Shown: positions 53,865 to 62,160, counted from the first letter of the stretch. The stretch: 64,000 nucleotides of DNA from JAKQHY01 sp034429475 (GCA_034429475.1 DAOUGD010000159.1:24166-88165), one strand, 5' to 3'. Made by a program: numbers and translations. The notes: generated from the letters alone by a model not told the origin.

Positions 53865-53930
53865 TCTATCAGCAGCAGATTAAGCGGATTGAGCTTAAAC
53901 TCTGCTCAAACGGTTGAATCTGCTGACAAA
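53865..53930. repeat. CAGCAGATT/GCGGATTGA-type repeat stretch
   Basis: CAGCAGATTAAGCGGATTGA and its partial inverted partner (CTCAAACGGTTGAATCTGCTG) lie between mutM and its terminator. The AGCGGATT-like octamers link it to the AACGGATT stretches further on. Confidence 0.6.
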
Positions 53931-53935
53931 AAATA

Positions 53936-53968
53936 AAACGCCGGATACGGAAGCCGTATCCGGCGTTT
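53936..53968. terminator. Bidirectional terminator between mutM and the FHA gene
   Basis: AAACGCCGGATACGG (53936-53950) and CCGTATCCGGCGTTT (53954-53968), perfect 15-bp stem with loop AAG. Flanking A- and T-tracts suit both strands. Confidence 0.9.
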
Positions 53969-53986
53969 GAGTAGATTATCCAACCC

Positions 53987-54571
53987 TTACGGCGTCGGAA
54001 AACCGAACTGGCCGAGGATTTGCTGCCAAACCTCCGGCGCGGCAAACCAGATATACGCTGCCAGCGCCAGACACAACACAATCAGCAACAGCAGCAATCC
54101 AATGATAATGCGATACCCCAGGCGTGGGGAGCGCGCCGAGACAGGTGAGCCGGCTTTATCGTTCGCCTTGTCGCCCATCAGCCAGGATGGCGTCGTTCCG
54201 CGCGGCGTCTCGCTCTCGACAGGGACATCCGGCGGTGGAATCAGCGCCTCGGGCAGCACCTCTTCCTGGAAGCCAAACTCAAGCGTCACGTTGTCGGCCA
54301 GTTGAATGATATCGCCCGCGGCCAACACACAGGGACGGGTGAGTTGTTCCCCGTTGACCCAGGTGCCGTTGGTGCTCCCCAGGTCTTCCAGCGCGAAACT
54401 ACCCAGCGTCGGTTGCAGCCGGGCGTGATGACGCGAAACGCTCAACTCGTCAATCATAATCTTGTTATCCGGCGTGCGCCCCAGGGTATACTCAATGTTT
54501 TCCAACACCAGCACTTCCCCGGCTTTTGGGCCTTCCGTAATGGTCAGCGTATAGCGTTTGGGACGATTCAT
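53987..54571 (-). CDS. FHA-domain protein with C-terminal membrane anchor
   Basis: 194 residues from ATG 54571 (AGAGGA upstream). The FHA domain (about 10-100) has G31-R32, S46-R47-x-H49 and STNGTWVNG (66-74), the residues that bind phosphothreonine. A Pro-rich linker leads to a single C-terminal helix (about 155-180), so the domain should face the cytoplasm. No Ser/Thr kinase gene is adjacent. FHA proteins of this type report on kinase signalling in cell-division or envelope processes; the partner here is not known. Confidence 0.9.
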   Translation of the reverse strand: MNRPKRYTLTITEGPKAGEVLVLENIEYTLGRTPDNKIMIDELSVSRHHARLQPTLGSFALEDLGSTNGTWVNGEQLTRPCVLAAGDIIQLADNVTLEFGFQEEVLPEALIPPPDVPVESETPRGTTPSWLMGDKANDKAGSPVSARSPRLGYRIIIGLLLLLIVLCLALAAYIWFAAPEVWQQILGQFGFPTP

Positions 54572-54669
54572 AGTTCCTCTTTGGGCATCCCCGCCCAGTG
54601 TCCTTGTTTGCATTTCAGTTCAGAGTATAACGCCAAACCAGGGATTTTGTCAAATGCAGCAATGCCATT

Positions 54670-54738
54670 ATACTCAACGGATTGAACGGATTTCAACGGA
54701 TTTTTGATCCTATCATTCCGTAAATCCCGTTATTGTTG
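54670..54738. repeat. AACGGATT-type repeat stretch upstream of the dipeptidase gene
   Basis: CAACGGATTG, AACGGATTT and CAACGGATTT in tandem, with a partial inverted copy (ATTCCGTAAATCCCG). It lies in the leader of the dipeptidase gene. Confidence 0.7.
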
Positions 54739-54747
54739 GAGGAAACC

Positions 54748-55812
54748 ATGCCTCTCATCGTAGACGCCCATCTGGATCTAGCCTACAACGCCGTGGTGTT
54801 GAACCGCGATCTGTTACGTCCCTTGCAAGAAGTCCGCGAGCAGGACGCACGGACCCCGCCGCCCGGCCTCCCCTGCGGCTCTGGCCTGGTCAGCCTGCCC
54901 GAATTATGGCGCGGGCAAATCCCTGTGATCGGCGCGAGCATTTTTACTTGCCCGGCGCTTCGCAGATGGGAACGGGAAGCGCAAGTTTACCACACCTCAG
55001 ATGAGGCGCACGCGCAGGGTGTGGCCCAATTGGATTACTACCGTCGCCTGGCCGATGAACAGAAACGGGTGCGGCCCTTGCTCACCGAGGCGGACCTGGA
55101 TGCTGTGTGGGCTTCTTGGGAGACACCGCAACCCCAACTCGGCCTGTTCATCGTGATGGAGGGCGCCGACCCGATCCGCGAGCCAGGCGAGCTGGCCTGG
55201 TGGATCGAGCGCGGCCTGCGCGGCGTGGGATTGGCCTGGTCGGCAGGGACGCGCTACGCTGGCGGCTGCGCTGCGCCGGGTGGTATCTCAGAGGAAGGCG
55301 ATCGTCTGCTATCCCGGATGGCGGAGGCCAACCTGTTGCTGGACGTGAGCCACTTGTGGGAAGAGGCCGTCTACGCAGCCCTGGATAGCTACCCCGGCCC
55401 CCTCGTCGCCACCCATGCCAACCCGCGCACGCTGGTGGATACCCCACGCCAGCTCTCCGACGACCTCATCCGGCGCATCGCAGAACGCGCCGGCGTGATG
55501 GGCGTCGTCCCCTTCAACGCGATGCTCCAGGCTGGCTGGCGCGTCGGCGACCCGCGTCTGCCGCTCACCTGTCTCATTGAAGCGATTGATCACATTTGCC
55601 AGATCACAGGACAAGCCGGTTGCGTGGGCCTTGGCTCCGATTTCGATGGCGGCTTCGGCCTGGAAGCTGTGCCGGAAGCACTGAATTCTATCGCCGACCT
55701 GGGCAAGATTGCGCCACTGCTGCATGAACGCGGTTACTCCGAGGCTGATGTCGCCGCGATCCTGCACGGCAACTGGCTGCGCATCTTCCGCCAAGTGCTC
55801 CGCGCCATGTAA
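54748..55812 (+). CDS. Membrane-dipeptidase-type (M19) dipeptidase
   Basis: A zinc dipeptidase of the renal dipeptidase family, 354 residues from ATG 54748 (GGAGGAA upstream). Metal ligands: H8-x-D10 (VDAHLDLAYN), the Glu of IVMEGADP, and the histidines in LLDVSHLWEE and LVATHANPR; then GLGSDFDGG. There is no signal peptide, so it probably acts in the cytoplasm on dipeptides, including D-amino-acid forms. With PepA and the peptide ABC transporter in the window it would complete peptide use. AACGGATT repeats lie on both sides of the gene. Confidence 0.9.
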   Translation: MPLIVDAHLDLAYNAVVLNRDLLRPLQEVREQDARTPPPGLPCGSGLVSLPELWRGQIPVIGASIFTCPALRRWEREAQVYHTSDEAHAQGVAQLDYYRRLADEQKRVRPLLTEADLDAVWASWETPQPQLGLFIVMEGADPIREPGELAWWIERGLRGVGLAWSAGTRYAGGCAAPGGISEEGDRLLSRMAEANLLLDVSHLWEEAVYAALDSYPGPLVATHANPRTLVDTPRQLSDDLIRRIAERAGVMGVVPFNAMLQAGWRVGDPRLPLTCLIEAIDHICQITGQAGCVGLGSDFDGGFGLEAVPEALNSIADLGKIAPLLHERGYSEADVAAILHGNWLRIFRQVLRAM

Positions 55813-55866
55813 TGTTTCGCTCAACGGATTCAACGGAAAAACGTTCGTTCAATCCGTCGAGACATT
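55812..55866. repeat. AACGGATT-type repeat after the dipeptidase gene
   Basis: CTCAACGGATTCAACGGAAA with a partial inverted copy (GTTCAATCCGTCGAG). It shares its units with 54670-54738 and 58541-58602. Confidence 0.7.
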
Positions 55867-55915
55867 TTCTAAAGTAAGAAAGGCGACTTGACGTTTGACG
55901 CTTGACGCTTGACGG

Positions 55916-55943
55916 TTGCCATCCCAATGAAGTGTGGTATTAT
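55916..55943 (+). promoter_or_regulatory. Promoter of the 6S-like RNA
   Basis: TTGCCA (55916-55921), 16-base spacer, TATTAT (55938-55943). Four TTGACG copies in tandem (at 55888, 55895, 55902 and 55909, period 7) lie just upstream. They look like repeated -35 elements, or may be another tandem heptamer array. Confidence 0.6.
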
Positions 55944-55949
55944 ACCGCT

Positions 55950-56134
55950 ACACCTGCCGTGTGCGTGATGCCGACACGGGGTTTTGAGCCAACAGTTTAT
56001 TATAAGGGAATCCTGTCTTAGGAAGTAGACGCGGTAGCCTTCGGGCAAGGCGAAACCTTCCGGCTGATTCCCACCTGCGAAAGCAGGGTCAAAACCAGCG
56101 GCGCACGGCACGGCGGGCCAGTCCTTATGAACAC
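55950..56134 (+). ncRNA. 6S RNA (SsrS)-like structured RNA candidate
   Basis: About 185 bases fold into one long irregular hairpin. TGCCGTG (55955-55961) pairs with CACGGCA (56104-56110); GGTTTTGA (55980-55987) pairs with TCAAAACC (56089-56096). A central bubble (55988-56005 opposite 56073-56088) follows, whose right strand can form ACCTGC-GAAA-GCAGG. Beyond it GGGAATC (56006-56012) pairs with GATTCCC (56066-56072), GGAAG (56021-56025) with CTTCC (56057-56061), and the tip is GCC-TTCG-GGC (56037-56046). A closing stem, open bubble and apical stem is the 6S plan. Its own promoter and terminator flank it. A riboswitch for the downstream gene is the main alternative. Confidence 0.6.
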
Positions 56135-56170
56135 AAAAACCACGCTTATTGTTAAGCGTGGTTTTTGTTT
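56135..56170 (+). terminator. Intrinsic terminator of the 6S-like RNA
   Basis: AAAAACCACGCTTA (56135-56148) and TAAGCGTGGTTTTT (56153-56166) with loop TTGT, then GTTTG. Confidence 0.92.
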
Positions 56171-56181
56171 GTGGCTTACAG

Positions 56182-56187
56182 TATAAT
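56182..56187 (+). promoter_or_regulatory. -10 element of the GT39 gene (leaderless mRNA predicted)
   Basis: TATAAT at 56182-56187 lies only 6 bases before ATG 56194, so the transcript would begin at or near the start codon. No good -35 is seen; the terminator tail occupies that place. Confidence 0.4.
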
Positions 56188-56193
56188 GCAGGT

Positions 56194-58527
56194 ATGGATG
56201 TGAGTAATGCCATAATACCACGCAGCAATACCCTGGGTCAACGTAGGGTATGGCTCCTGATTTTGCTCCTGGCGTTCGCTCTCCGCGTTGCCGGCCTCGC
56301 CGATCAAAATATCTGGTGGGATGAAGGGTGGAGTGCCTCACTCGCGCGCCGGCCGCTCACCGACATCCTCCAGGTTGCCGCGCACGACAATCACCCACCG
56401 TTGCATAACCTCATCCTGCGCGGGTGGTGGCTGCTCGTGGGCGATGGCGAGTATGAAATGCGCTTTCCCGCCGTACTGTTTAGCCTCGTGTGGCTGGCGC
56501 TGGTCTACCGGCTTGGCCGGACACTTGGCGGGCGGCGCGTGGGAACGCTTGCCATGCTCCTGCTCGCCCTCTCCCGCTTCGCCATCGCCTGGGCGCAATC
56601 GGTGCGGATGTACACCTGGGCCGCGCTTCTGACGACCGCTATGCTCTGGGCCGCGCTCGAGCTTTGGCGCAGCGGGCGCTGGCGCGCGTGGCTCGCTTAC
56701 ACACTCTGCCTCGCGGGGGGACTGCTCAGTTTGTATTTGACTGTAGCAGCGCCTTTGACCGCCAACCTCGTCTTCCCCTTCATCTGGTGGCGGCGGGGAC
56801 GCCCGCGCCGGATGCTCATTCAATGGCTGACGGCGCATCTCGTCGCTTTCGTGTTTTTCCTGCCCTGGATGCTTCGCAATCTTACCACGGCCACCACCTG
56901 GGCCATTGTCGAACCCATTACACTCGGAGAATACCTCCATCTCTACGCCACCATGCTCGTGGTCGGCGTGCCGCTCAATCTGAATAGCTATCTGCCCCTG
57001 ACGTTGCTTGGGTGCGGCATTGCGCTTGCCGGATGTATCGCTCTTTGGCGCACTCACAAAACGCGGGACCAACGGGCCGGACTCGCGGTGCTGGCGTTGG
57101 GCTTACTGGTACAGGCCGTTGTCGTTTACGCGATCTGCTTTGGCATTGTCCCCGGCTTTGCCCGGCCCCTCGAACCCCGCTACCTCCTGCTCCTGGCCGG
57201 GAACTTTTATGTGCTGATGGCCTGGGGGATAGACACAATGGGCAATGGGAAGTGGCGAAGGGCCAACCGACATACCGGCACATTTGCCCTTTTGCTCCCC
57301 GTTGTTTTTGCCGCCCTGCTCGGCTTGTGGACATTCTACCCTGGCCGCGCGCGGCGGGACGATTATACGAGTATCGCGGAGACGCTGCGCGCCTATGTCC
57401 GCCCTGACGACATTGTGGTGCTCTACGTGGACCGCGATTGGCCGCTGTTTGAGGCGCAGTACGCCGGAGCGCGCCACAATCTGGCGTATGGCGCGCCGCT
57501 CGATGCCGCGTCCGCTGAGGCGCGGCTGACCCCACTGTGGCAGCAGGCTGCCGGCCTCTGGCTGGTGACAACGCCCGAGGCGCAGCAGACGGACCCAACG
57601 CAGGCCATTCCCACATGGTTAGCAGCTCACGCCCTGTCCTGGCACACATGGATCGCCGGCGAAAATACCCTCACTTTTTATGCGCGCACGGAGGCCCGGC
57701 AGGGCACCCGCAATGCACTCGCGCCGGACTTTGTCGCGCCGGCGACTATTAACGCGCGCCTGGGAGAACAGGGGCTGTTGCTTGGGGCGACGCTGCCGCA
57801 ATCCCGTTACCGCACTGGCGACACGGCGCGGCTCGTGCTCTACTGGGCGCCGCCGGCGGGGGATGTGACGGTGCTTCTATCCGGGCCGGAGACGCGCGAG
57901 ATCGCCGCGCCCGCTCCGGCCGCGATGCCGGGGGTAACGCGCCAGGGGGTGGATATTCCGCTCACACCAGATTTGCCCGGCGGACGCTATCAGCTTTTTG
58001 TAGTATCCGGCGCTGACCGCGTGCGTGTGGGGCGCTTCACTCTGGTGCGCAGCGCCGCCGGGGCCGCCATCGCGCTCAGCGACATACCGCACCGCGTGGA
58101 TTATCGTCTGGGTGAAACCATCCGCCTCATTGGCTACGATCTGCCGCAAACGACAGTGCAGCCCGCCGGGGTGATCGCGTTGACGCTTTACTGGCAGACA
58201 TCAGGGACGATTCCCGCCCGCTACAAAGTTTTTACCCACCTGCTCGGCGACGTCTACAACGCCGCCTCGGACAACTTCCTCTGGGGGCAGCAGGATAACG
58301 AGCCGGGCGGCGGGCAGGCCTTGACGACGCTCTGGACGCCGGGTGCAATCATCGTGGACACGTACCGCATCCCCGTCGCGCCCAACGCGCCGCCGGGCGA
58401 GTATACCCTCGAAATTGGGATGTACGGGCTGGTGGACGCCGCCCGCCTGCCGGTGGTTGATGCCAACGGGCGTCCGTCTGGCGACGCCATCCGGCTGACC
58501 ACCGTGCGCGTCACGACCACCGACTGA
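56194..58527 (+). CDS. GT39 family membrane glycosyltransferase
   Basis: 777 residues. The first extracytoplasmic loop has NIWWDEGWSASLARRPLTDI and NHPPLHNLILRGWW, the acidic and HPP motifs of ArnT/PMT-like enzymes that use polyprenyl-phosphate sugars. About 11 helices (to roughly residue 400) precede a large extracytoplasmic region with beta-rich segments. Between helices there is a short MGNGKWRRANRHTG loop encoded by an AATGGGCAATGGG-like run (about 57237-57254), which may be another repeat insertion. The start is ATG 56194 with no ribosome binding site, consistent with a leaderless transcript. I infer a role in surface glycosylation. Confidence 0.82.
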   Translation: MDVSNAIIPRSNTLGQRRVWLLILLLAFALRVAGLADQNIWWDEGWSASLARRPLTDILQVAAHDNHPPLHNLILRGWWLLVGDGEYEMRFPAVLFSLVWLALVYRLGRTLGGRRVGTLAMLLLALSRFAIAWAQSVRMYTWAALLTTAMLWAALELWRSGRWRAWLAYTLCLAGGLLSLYLTVAAPLTANLVFPFIWWRRGRPRRMLIQWLTAHLVAFVFFLPWMLRNLTTATTWAIVEPITLGEYLHLYATMLVVGVPLNLNSYLPLTLLGCGIALAGCIALWRTHKTRDQRAGLAVLALGLLVQAVVVYAICFGIVPGFARPLEPRYLLLLAGNFYVLMAWGIDTMGNGKWRRANRHTGTFALLLPVVFAALLGLWTFYPGRARRDDYTSIAETLRAYVRPDDIVVLYVDRDWPLFEAQYAGARHNLAYGAPLDAASAEARLTPLWQQAAGLWLVTTPEAQQTDPTQAIPTWLAAHALSWHTWIAGENTLTFYARTEARQGTRNALAPDFVAPATINARLGEQGLLLGATLPQSRYRTGDTARLVLYWAPPAGDVTVLLSGPETREIAAPAPAAMPGVTRQGVDIPLTPDLPGGRYQLFVVSGADRVRVGRFTLVRSAAGAAIALSDIPHRVDYRLGETIRLIGYDLPQTTVQPAGVIALTLYWQTSGTIPARYKVFTHLLGDVYNAASDNFLWGQQDNEPGGGQALTTLWTPGAIIVDTYRIPVAPNAPPGEYTLEIGMYGLVDAARLPVVDANGRPSGDAIRLTTVRVTTTD

Positions 58528-58540
58528 CGTATCATTTTTT

Positions 58541-58602
58541 CTCAACGGATTCAACGGAATTTAACGGACATCTTTCCGTTTAATCCGTTCAATCCGTTGA
58601 AG
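58541..58602. repeat. AACGGATT octamer hairpin before the MFS gene
   Basis: TCAACGGATT, CAACGGA and TTTAACGGA are mirrored by TCCGTTTAAT, CCGTTC and AATCCGTTGA. It may end the GT39 transcript. Confidence 0.8.
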
Positions 58603-58622
58603 CTACTTTCAGGGAGAATTTA

Positions 58623-59837
58623 ATGACCAAACGTTGGCGGCGTAATCTATGGGCGACCTGGTTCGCGGAGTTGTTAGCTATTATGGGCTTCTCTTCCTCG
58701 ACGCCGATCTGGTCCTACTATATTCAGGAGTTGGGCGTGCCGCCGGAGTCGGTGGCGCAGTGGAGTGGGATTATCATCTCGGCCTCCTCACTGACGATGG
58801 GGGTGATGGGGCCAATCTGGGGCGCGCTGAGCGACCGCTATGGGCGAAAGCTGATGGTGCTGCGGGCGATGTTCGGCGGCGCGGTGATTCTTGGGCTGAT
58901 GGGCTTCGTCCGCTCGGTGGAGCAGATGACAGTGCTGCGCTTGCTCCAGGGCGCGTTGACCGGCACGGTGGCGGCGGCGACTACCCTGGTTGCCAGTAGC
59001 ACCCCACGCGAGCGGTTGGGGGAGACGTTGGGGAAGTTGCAATTGGCGATCTTCTTGGGGCAGTCTATCGGGCCGATCACCGGCGGGCTGGTAGCCGACA
59101 CGCTCGGCTATCGCGCCACTTTCTGGCTGACCTCTTTTTATCTGCTGGCGGCTTTTTTCTTGATGTTGTTTCTGGTCCACGAGGATTTCACCCCGCCCCC
59201 GCCCACCACAGGGCAGGGGCCGCTCTGGCGGCGTTTCTGGCAGGATACGACGGTGCTGTTCGCCGGGTCGGCGCTGGGGTTGGTGTTGTTGCTGCGTTTC
59301 GCCCTGCGGGTGGGGCTTCAAGTGCCGGCACCCACCTTGCCGCTGCTGGTACAGGAACTGTTGCCCGCAGGAACGTCGTGGTTGGGGTCGGCCTCCGGGC
59401 TGTTGACGACCGTTTCGGGCATCACCAGCGCGATCGCGGCGCCGCTGTTGGGCCGGCTGGGTGATCAACGGGGCGGGCGCGGGTTATTGCTGACCTCGGG
59501 GATGGTGATGGCCGGGGCGATTGGTATCCAGGCGTGGGCGCCAACCTACACCGTGTTGGTGGTAGCCCAGGCCATCCTGGGATTTGCGGTGGGGGGGACG
59601 TTGGCGATCATCAGCGCGTACATTGGCCGGTGCGCGCCGGAAGGCCGCGCGGGCGCCGCCTATGGATTGGACACGTTGGCCGTGGCGCTTTCCGGCGCAA
59701 TCGGCCCGACGACGGGAGGCTGGCTGGGAAGCGCGTTCTCGCTGCGGATGCCGTTTTACGTGGGCGGCGTCTCGACGTTCCTGGCGGGTCTGGCCGTGCT
59801 GTGGCTGCCCCGCGATGCGAAAGTACGTGAAGCGTGA
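58623..59837 (+). CDS. Major facilitator superfamily transporter
   Basis: 404 residues, about 12 helices. The loop between helices 2 and 3 reads GALSDRYGRKLMVLRAMFGG, the MFS signature with the DRYGR core. Further motifs: LQGALTGTVAAATTLVASST and the mirrored half GRLGDQRGGRG. The type resembles drug/multidrug or sugar-efflux DHA1 transporters (TetA-like), but the substrate is unknown. A good ribosome binding site (GGGAGA) precedes ATG 58623. The stop TGA is inside an ACGTGAAGCGTGAAAC repeat. Confidence 0.9.
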   Translation: MTKRWRRNLWATWFAELLAIMGFSSSTPIWSYYIQELGVPPESVAQWSGIIISASSLTMGVMGPIWGALSDRYGRKLMVLRAMFGGAVILGLMGFVRSVEQMTVLRLLQGALTGTVAAATTLVASSTPRERLGETLGKLQLAIFLGQSIGPITGGLVADTLGYRATFWLTSFYLLAAFFLMLFLVHEDFTPPPPTTGQGPLWRRFWQDTTVLFAGSALGLVLLLRFALRVGLQVPAPTLPLLVQELLPAGTSWLGSASGLLTTVSGITSAIAAPLLGRLGDQRGGRGLLLTSGMVMAGAIGIQAWAPTYTVLVVAQAILGFAVGGTLAIISAYIGRCAPEGRAGAAYGLDTLAVALSGAIGPTTGGWLGSAFSLRMPFYVGGVSTFLAGLAVLWLPRDAKVREA

Positions 59838-59880
59838 AACGTGAGGTCGTTATTGTAAAGTCATCACGTTTCACGTTTTA
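59824..59880. repeat. ACGTGAAACGTGA / TCACGTTTCACGT repeat hairpin, second copy
   Basis: GCGTGAAACGTGA at about 59832-59845 and TCACGTTTCACGT at about 59863-59876. It is the same motif as at 31401-31453 and again lies between converging genes. Confidence 0.8.
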
Positions 59881-59888
59881 CTTTCTGA

Positions 59889-60320
59889 TTATTCCCGCAA
59901 TGGCTTGCGTTTTTGGGATAGTTGTTTGGCAAGCGCCTGCGCGGCACCTCGGAAGCGGGTTGGATCGGCAATTTGCTTGCGCGTGGGACGCTCCATCTCC
60001 GGGCGGATCAAGACCTTGAGTTTCGCCAGATGGGTATCGCTCAGAGGCTCAGAGCGGAGCGCCAATCCCAGGGCGTAGTTGGCTGCGCCGAGCGCCCAAT
60101 CCCACTCGCGGCGCAACTCGTCGGCGCGCACGTGATAGGCGCGTTTATCCCACGACTTGGACGATTCCTCGGCGTCCTCATAAATGGTGTTGAGCGCCTG
60201 CCCGGCTACCGATAGCAGGTCGTGCGCCAGAGGTTGGTCTTTCGCCAGATATTCCGGCAAATGGATCAGCAGAATTTCGGCGACAACACGTAATTGTTGA
60301 GTTCTTTCTTTAATAGCCAC
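59889..60320 (-). CDS. Small helical protein of unknown function
   Basis: 143 residues, predominantly alpha-helical, without hydrophobic segments (LRVVAEILLIHLPEYLAKDQ, AYHVRADELRREWDWALGAA). I do not recognise a family. The conserved-looking tail RKQIADPTRFRGAAQALAKQ is basic. It starts the run of small minus-strand genes at 59.9-62.5 kb as read from left to right; the preceding gene on this strand ends 31 bases before its start. Confidence 0.6.
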   Translation of the reverse strand: MAIKERTQQLRVVAEILLIHLPEYLAKDQPLAHDLLSVAGQALNTIYEDAEESSKSWDKRAYHVRADELRREWDWALGAANYALGLALRSEPLSDTHLAKLKVLIRPEMERPTRKQIADPTRFRGAAQALAKQLSQKRKPLRE

Positions 60321-60350
60321 AGTATTTTCCTAGACAGTAGACTCGGCAGA

Positions 60351-61124
60351 TCAAGCTGCCGTATTTGCCAGCTCGTTCAGCACCCGCTCGACCCAGCGGA
60401 TGTGCTCAAGGTCGTGGTGCGCCATCACTTGCAAGATGTCGGCGACGGTGCGAGGGCGCTCTTCGTGGTTAACGGTGTGCAGCTTTTCGGGCGTCAGATC
60501 GGCCAAATACGCCAGCATCGCCGCGTGACTTTCGTCCCAAGCGGTCAGGATTGTCTCCAGGTCACGGCACGCATCGCTCCCCACTCCAGAAAACGCCGGA
60601 TCGCCGGCGCTAAAGTCGGGCAGCAATCCCAGGGCGTGCAGCGGCGCGTCATTTTGCAGGATGCGGCGGTTGAGGAACAGGTCTTCGGCGAACACCAAAT
60701 GCCGCACATGCTCCAACGCTGTCCAGCGATTGGGACCAGGAGACGTATTCAGCACTTCCGGCGGCGTGGCGCGGAGCCGTTCGCGGAAAGCCTGCCGCAC
60801 CTCGGCCAGACGCGCCAACACCGCCTTCACGACCTGCGGATCATACCGATCGGACATCCGCAACCGCGCGCGCTCCGGGTCGCGGCGATCCTTTTCTGCT
60901 TCAATCAACTCGTCCACCCGCATACCAAAAATGGTCATTCCGCCGATATAGGCGTCGTCAATCCGCAAATCCCTGAGATTGGCGTTGCTGATGTGCGCGC
61001 CTTCCAGGTTCACGTTCTCAAAGACGGCCTGGGCCAAATTCACATCGTTAAACGTTACTTGCCCCAGGTTGACACGGTGAAACGTCGCCCCGGCCATGTC
61101 GCAGGCTTCAAACTGTTCGGCCAT
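60351..61124 (-). CDS. Pentapeptide-repeat protein fused to a DinB-like domain
   Basis: 257 residues. The first 60 or so are pentapeptide repeats (AGATFHRVNL, ENVNLEGAHISNANLRDLRI), which form a right-handed helix. From about 95 the sequence is DinB-like (WTALEHVRHLVFAEDLFLNR and ADILQVMAHHDLEHIRWVER), where DinB proteins carry a His triad for a metal (here H in HVRHLV, HHDLEHI). The combination is uncommon but has been seen in actinobacteria and Chloroflexota. DinB enzymes act in thiol-dependent detoxification. The next gene in the direction of transcription is 31 bases away. Confidence 0.75.
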   Translation of the reverse strand: MAEQFEACDMAGATFHRVNLGQVTFNDVNLAQAVFENVNLEGAHISNANLRDLRIDDAYIGGMTIFGMRVDELIEAEKDRRDPERARLRMSDRYDPQVVKAVLARLAEVRQAFRERLRATPPEVLNTSPGPNRWTALEHVRHLVFAEDLFLNRRILQNDAPLHALGLLPDFSAGDPAFSGVGSDACRDLETILTAWDESHAAMLAYLADLTPEKLHTVNHEERPRTVADILQVMAHHDLEHIRWVERVLNELANTAA

Positions 61125-61132
61125 CGTTCCTC

Positions 61133-61597
61133 CTACCTCGCCTTGAGCGGGAAAAGAATTTGCGTCATCAGCCCCTCCGGCGGCGTATTGGAAGGATCAT
61201 TCAAGTAAACCTCGTAGGCGACGCCGGTGGCTTCATAGCCATTCTCCATCACAAATTGCGTCAGCGCCGTGTAAGCTGCCCCGGCGGCATCGTAAGGCCC
61301 GGTATGGACGCATGTGGCATACTTGCCAGCAGGGATTTCTCCGGCGTAGATAGTATCCTTGCCGGGCAGCGCCCTGGCGACCGGTATTCCGATCTCCACA
61401 TCGAGCGCCTGCATATCCATATTGTAGTAGGCCACAAACGGCGCGCCGACCGGCGGCTCCCCCATCATCCCCAGGTACTGGCCGATGGCGCCGTAACTCG
61501 CGCCCAACGCGGTCGGCAGCTCCTGGACGGCTACCGTCGTCCGAATCGCCAGGGTCGGCTGCGCCGCCTGGTCTTTGATCTCACATGGGTAAGTCAT
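61133..61597 (-). CDS. GyrI-like small-molecule-binding protein (AraC effector-binding type)
   Basis: 154 residues of the GyrI/BmrR effector-binding fold: PCEIKDQAAQPTLAIRTTVA, GIGIPVARALPG-type VEIGIPVARALPG, then IPAGKYATCVHTGPYDAAGA and VYLNDPSNTPPEGLMTQILF, the typical closing motif. Stand-alone members bind hydrophobic ligands; some hydrolyse cyclopropanone-type toxins. It overlaps no neighbour but lies 8 bases before the pentapeptide/DinB gene, so the two are likely co-transcribed. Confidence 0.85.
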   Translation of the reverse strand: MTYPCEIKDQAAQPTLAIRTTVAVQELPTALGASYGAIGQYLGMMGEPPVGAPFVAYYNMDMQALDVEIGIPVARALPGKDTIYAGEIPAGKYATCVHTGPYDAAGAAYTALTQFVMENGYEATGVAYEVYLNDPSNTPPEGLMTQILFPLKAR

Positions 61598-61687
61598 AAC
61601 ACCCTCCTCAATAGTAAGTAAGTTAGACCTTTTCGCAATTAGTTTTTAAAAACTCTTTCTTTGTCAAACAATTTCAGGATAGTGTAT

Positions 61688-62062
61688 TTAAATGGCTATC
61701 CACCAAAACACACCAAACTTGTCTATCAAATTAGAACAGTACGAGTTCCAGGGGCATGGACCCAACGGGTCTATCACCGTACCACCGTCACACAGTATGT
61801 CATACGCATGACGTACAGCCTCTTCGCTGCCCATATCGTATACGTTAAATGCCATGGTCTGCCAGGCGCATTTTTTACTTACATCGCAATTATCTGGCGC
61901 TTCGCTTACAGCCATAAACAATTGACCACCAACCGATAATTCACAATGCCCGTATGCGTCGTTGTCTTTAATTTGAAAAGTGATTTCTGCACCGAAAGCT
62001 TTACAATACATTTCAACAGCTTCAATGCTACCTCTGACATACACCTGCGGACCTATTTTCAT
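61688..62062 (-). CDS. VOC-family protein (PhnB/glyoxalase-like)
   Basis: 124 residues of the vicinal-oxygen-chelate fold: VYVRGSIEAVEMYCKAFGAE, ITFQIKDNDAYGHCELSVGG, QLFMAVSEAP and CPWNSYCSNLIDKFGVFW. The pattern is that of PhnB-like VOC proteins, dimers with a metal or substrate cleft. The sequence has five cysteines, unusual for the family. AT content is higher than in the flanking genes. Function is open; related proteins act in antibiotic resistance or as isomerases. Confidence 0.85.
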   Translation of the reverse strand: MKIGPQVYVRGSIEAVEMYCKAFGAEITFQIKDNDAYGHCELSVGGQLFMAVSEAPDNCDVSKKCAWQTMAFNVYDMGSEEAVRHAYDILCDGGTVIDPLGPCPWNSYCSNLIDKFGVFWWIAI

Positions 62063-62117
62063 TACATTCCTCTTGTTTTAAACAATAGTGCTTTACTCGA
62101 TGCGGCGGGTTAAAAGA

Positions 62118-62160
62118 GTTATTCTCGCGGGCGGTGTGTCGCCCGCGAGAATAACCTTTT
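62118..62160. terminator. Bidirectional terminator, 16-bp stem
   Basis: GTTATTCTCGCGGGCG (62118-62133) and CGCCCGCGAGAATAAC (62140-62155), loop GTGTGT, then CTTTT; the mirror side reads TCTTTTA. It serves the DUF3795-like gene on the minus strand. Confidence 0.92.

Noticed and set aside
55950..56193. Riboswitch controlling the GT39 gene
   Set aside because: I found none of the conserved cores of the common riboswitch classes I know. The GT39 gene has its own -10 after the terminator, and the single long hairpin with a central bubble fits 6S RNA better. The option is kept as an alternative.
57237..57254. AATGGGCAATGGG run inside the GT39 gene as a definite repeat insertion
   Set aside because: Only two units are present, too few to distinguish from chance, so it is mentioned only in the gene entry.
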